From Persephonella sp. (GTDB lineage: Bacteria; Aquificota; Aquificia; Aquificales; Hydrogenothermaceae), in contig JALSNI010000034.1 of assembly GCA_026987075.1 (NCBI GenBank), forward strand, positions 1 to 43,971: a stretch of 43,971 bases of DNA, written 5' to 3'. The notes beneath the pieces were generated by a model. The model worked only from the letters and a program-made list of their open reading frames with translations. It was not told the origin of the DNA and searched no databases. Of the stretch, positions 42,142-43,971 are shown in pieces; positions within the stretch are counted from its first letter, which is position 1, and each line of letters starts with the position of its first letter. The position numbers were made by a program, and so were the translations under genes.

Positions 42142-43971
42142 ATAAAATGTGTATCTATTTTTACCGGTAAATTTAGAATGATACATAGCAAAGTCTGCAT
42201 GTTTAAGGAAGGTTTCAATGTCCCTGGCATCATCAGGAAGTATAGATATTCCAACACTTGCACTTATAGTTATCTTTTTGCCGTTAATGTTATATGGTTC
42301 ACTTATGCTGTTTATAATTTTTTCAGATATTTTCTTTAATATCTCTGCCTCTGGCACATCTTCAATCAAAATAACAAACTCATCACCTGCAAGTCTTGCA
42401 ACAAAGTCACCTTTTCTCACAGATGTTTTAAGCCTCTGTGCAACAAAAACAAGTAGTTTATCTCCATACTCGTGCCCATATGTGTCATTTACCTTTTTGA
42501 ATCCATCAAGGTCTACAAAAAATAGAGCAATTTTTATGCCTTTCTCATATGCCTTTGTTACAGAGCTTTTTAGTTTTGAAAAGAAATAGGTTCTGTTGGG
42601 TAGTTTTGTAAGGTTGTCGTAATATGCAAGGTTTTTAAGCCTTATTTCTCTGTGTTTTCTCTCTGTAATGTCTGAAATCATTATAATGTAGTTTATTATG
42701 TCGTTTTTATTTCTCACCTGGATTATAGAAATCAATGCTGGGAACAGCTCTCCATCTCTTTTTACACAGACTATTTCTCCTTGCCACTTTCCCTCTTTTT
42801 TTGCATTCTTCCAGGTTATCCAGAAATCATCTTTTGATTTAAATATAGGTAGCTCTGTTATATGCCAGTTAATAAGTTCCCGTTTTTCAAACCCAGTAAT
42901 CTGAGACAATCCTCTATTTACTCTGAGAACATTTCCCATGTTATCTGTGATTATTATTCCTTCTAAAGCATTATCAAAAACAATTGATGCAAGCTGTAGT
43001 TCTTTTTCTGTCAGTTTCCTCTCTGTTATGTCTCTTATTATAAACTGTATGTATTTACTTTCCTTTATCTCAAAAATACTTGCAGATATCTCTGCAGGGA
43101 AAGTTGATTTGTCACTTTTAGTAATTTCTGTTTCAAATCGGATAAACCGGTTTATGTATATTCTTTTGAGCCACTGGGGATACGCATTTGAAAACCTTTC
43201 ACCAAAAATATCTTTAACATTTAAAAACAGTAAATCTGTTTTGGTATAGCCTGTTTTATAAATAGCCCTTTGATTTACGTCTAATATTTTGCCGTCAAGG
43301 GTTGCGATAATTATTGCGTCGTTGGAGTATTCAAATAGATTTCTATACCTTTCTTCATTCTCTAATATTTTCTGATACATGTTATGTATGTTTGTGATAT
43401 CTTGAACCATTCCTAACAAAAATTTATTTCCTTTATGGTCTTCTATTATTTTTACTTTTTCTTTTATTATTTTTATCTCTTTGCCTGTATTGATAGTGTA
43501 TTCTGCTTCGTATGGAATTAAGTTTTCTACAGCTGCTTTCCTTTTTAAGGTTATCTCTTTCTGGTATTCAGGGGTAATAATCTGGTTAAAATCTTCTAAG
43601 TTTTTTATGCATTCTTTTTTATCGCCGCATATGATTTTTAGTGCTTCTTCAGATACATGAAACTTCATGTCTGAAAAGCTAAGTTCCCAGTAACCTACGT
43701 TTGCTAACTTCTGGGTTTCATACAGTTTTTCCTTTAACTCTTCTAAACGTTCTTTAATTTTGATTAGCTCATTTTCTTTTTTAAATGCTATCGTAACATC
43801 TCGAAGTATACACAAAAGAGCTGGTTTTTCTTCAAAACTGATTAGAGAAGGAATAATTTCAAAGATTTTCTTTTCTCCAGTTTTTGAGGGAATATTTATG
43901 TGCAAAGATTTGCGAGAGTTTTTTTGAACGATATCACTAACTAAATTTGTTAATGTTTTCTGGGGTATGAG
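42115..43971 (-). CDS. Multi-PAS GGDEF diguanylate cyclase (5' end outside window)
   Basis: The frame is open from the right edge and has no ATG there, so the gene begins outside the window and codon 1 is not visible. The 618 visible residues hold a partial PAS, then three more PAS/PAC units (for example EKVKIIEDHKGNKFLLGMVQDIT and FIIRDITERKLTEKEL), then a GGDEF domain with LTKLPNRTYF, FFVDLDGFKKVNDTYGHEYGD, and RKGDFVARLAGDEF. That last stretch gives an I-site RxxD five residues before AGDEF. It should make cyclic-di-GMP with product inhibition and sense signals through PAS. No membrane segment is seen. The stop overlaps the transglutaminase end by 27 bases on the opposite strand. Confidence 0.92.
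   Translation of the reverse strand, partial: LIPQKTLTNLVSDIVQKNSRKSLHINIPSKTGEKKIFEIIPSLISFEEKPALLCILRDVTIAFKKENELIKIKERLEELKEKLYETQKLANVGYWELSFSDMKFHVSEEALKIICGDKKECIKNLEDFNQIITPEYQKEITLKRKAAVENLIPYEAEYTINTGKEIKIIKEKVKIIEDHKGNKFLLGMVQDITNIHNMYQKILENEERYRNLFEYSNDAIIIATLDGKILDVNQRAIYKTGYTKTDLLFLNVKDIFGERFSNAYPQWLKRIYINRFIRFETEITKSDKSTFPAEISASIFEIKESKYIQFIIRDITERKLTEKELQLASIVFDNALEGIIITDNMGNVLRVNRGLSQITGFEKRELINWHITELPIFKSKDDFWITWKNAKKEGKWQGEIVCVKRDGELFPALISIIQVRNKNDIINYIIMISDITERKHREIRLKNLAYYDNLTKLPNRTYFFSKLKSSVTKAYEKGIKIALFFVDLDGFKKVNDTYGHEYGDKLLVFVAQRLKTSVRKGDFVARLAGDEFVILIEDVPEAEILKKISEKIINSISEPYNINGKKITISASVGISILPDDARDIETFLKHADFAMYHSKFTGKNRYTFYSDISNDRN

Overview
The window looks like a chromosomal segment of a thermophilic, chemolithoautotrophic member of the Aquificota, most likely Hydrogenothermaceae and probably Persephonella. 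This rests on the gene content and my memory of the family, not on a search. Supporting signs are AT-rich, lysine- and glutamate-rich coding with strong AGGAGG ribosome sites and several TTG starts, the futalosine-type menaquinone gene mqnA, a stand-alone C-terminal half of carB, a stand-alone biotin carboxylase, a periplasmic cytochrome c, and a gpgS/ggs/gpgP glucosylglycerate cluster. Genes are packed tightly, mostly overlapping by 4 to 30 bases. I saw no IS element, phage, CRISPR array, tRNA or rRNA.

Left part (1-10363, minus strand): one long apparent transcription unit running porin, pstS, pstC, pstA, pstB, phoU, phoR, then without a break gpgP, a glycerate kinase, ggs and gpgS (cut by the left edge). 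Phosphate capture and signalling are thus physically joined to synthesis of the compatible solute glucosylglycerate by two routes. A hairpin with a T-run after pstS probably lowers expression of the distal genes. A set of 11-bp-spaced TTAAnA repeats in front of the porin looks like a Pho-box promoter.

10511-14156 (plus): ribBA, an acetyltransferase, a hypoxanthine phosphoribosyltransferase, a moaC-moaB fusion and a DUF4416 gene. 14134-17380 (minus): a TauE/SafE-type permease, mqnA, an FAH-fold gene and mnmD. 17460-24839 (plus): a GT39 membrane glycosyltransferase, a class IV aminotransferase, aspartate kinase, biotin carboxylase, enolase, an FtsB-like protein and a phosphoglycolate phosphatase. 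Then come a small cytochrome c (plus) and, on minus, a UPF0434 zinc protein with a peptide-type ABC solute-binding protein.

27367-35198 (plus): an unlisted 33-residue membrane microprotein, thiE, the carB C-terminal half, moeA, hisC, and E1-alpha, E1-beta and E2 of a 2-oxoacid dehydrogenase complex without E3. 35187-37576 (minus): two tiny unknown genes and a PAS-GGDEF-EAL protein. 37639-42141 (plus): panC followed by the moxR / DUF58 / transglutaminase trio. The DUF58 frame has no normal start codon but follows a T TTA AAA slippery heptamer inside moxR, so it may be made by -1 frameshifting. The right edge cuts a multi-PAS GGDEF protein (minus).

The most noteworthy points are the DUF58 recoding or start puzzle, the Pho-operon link to glucosylglycerate, the periodic repeats before the porin, and the microprotein overlapping thiE.
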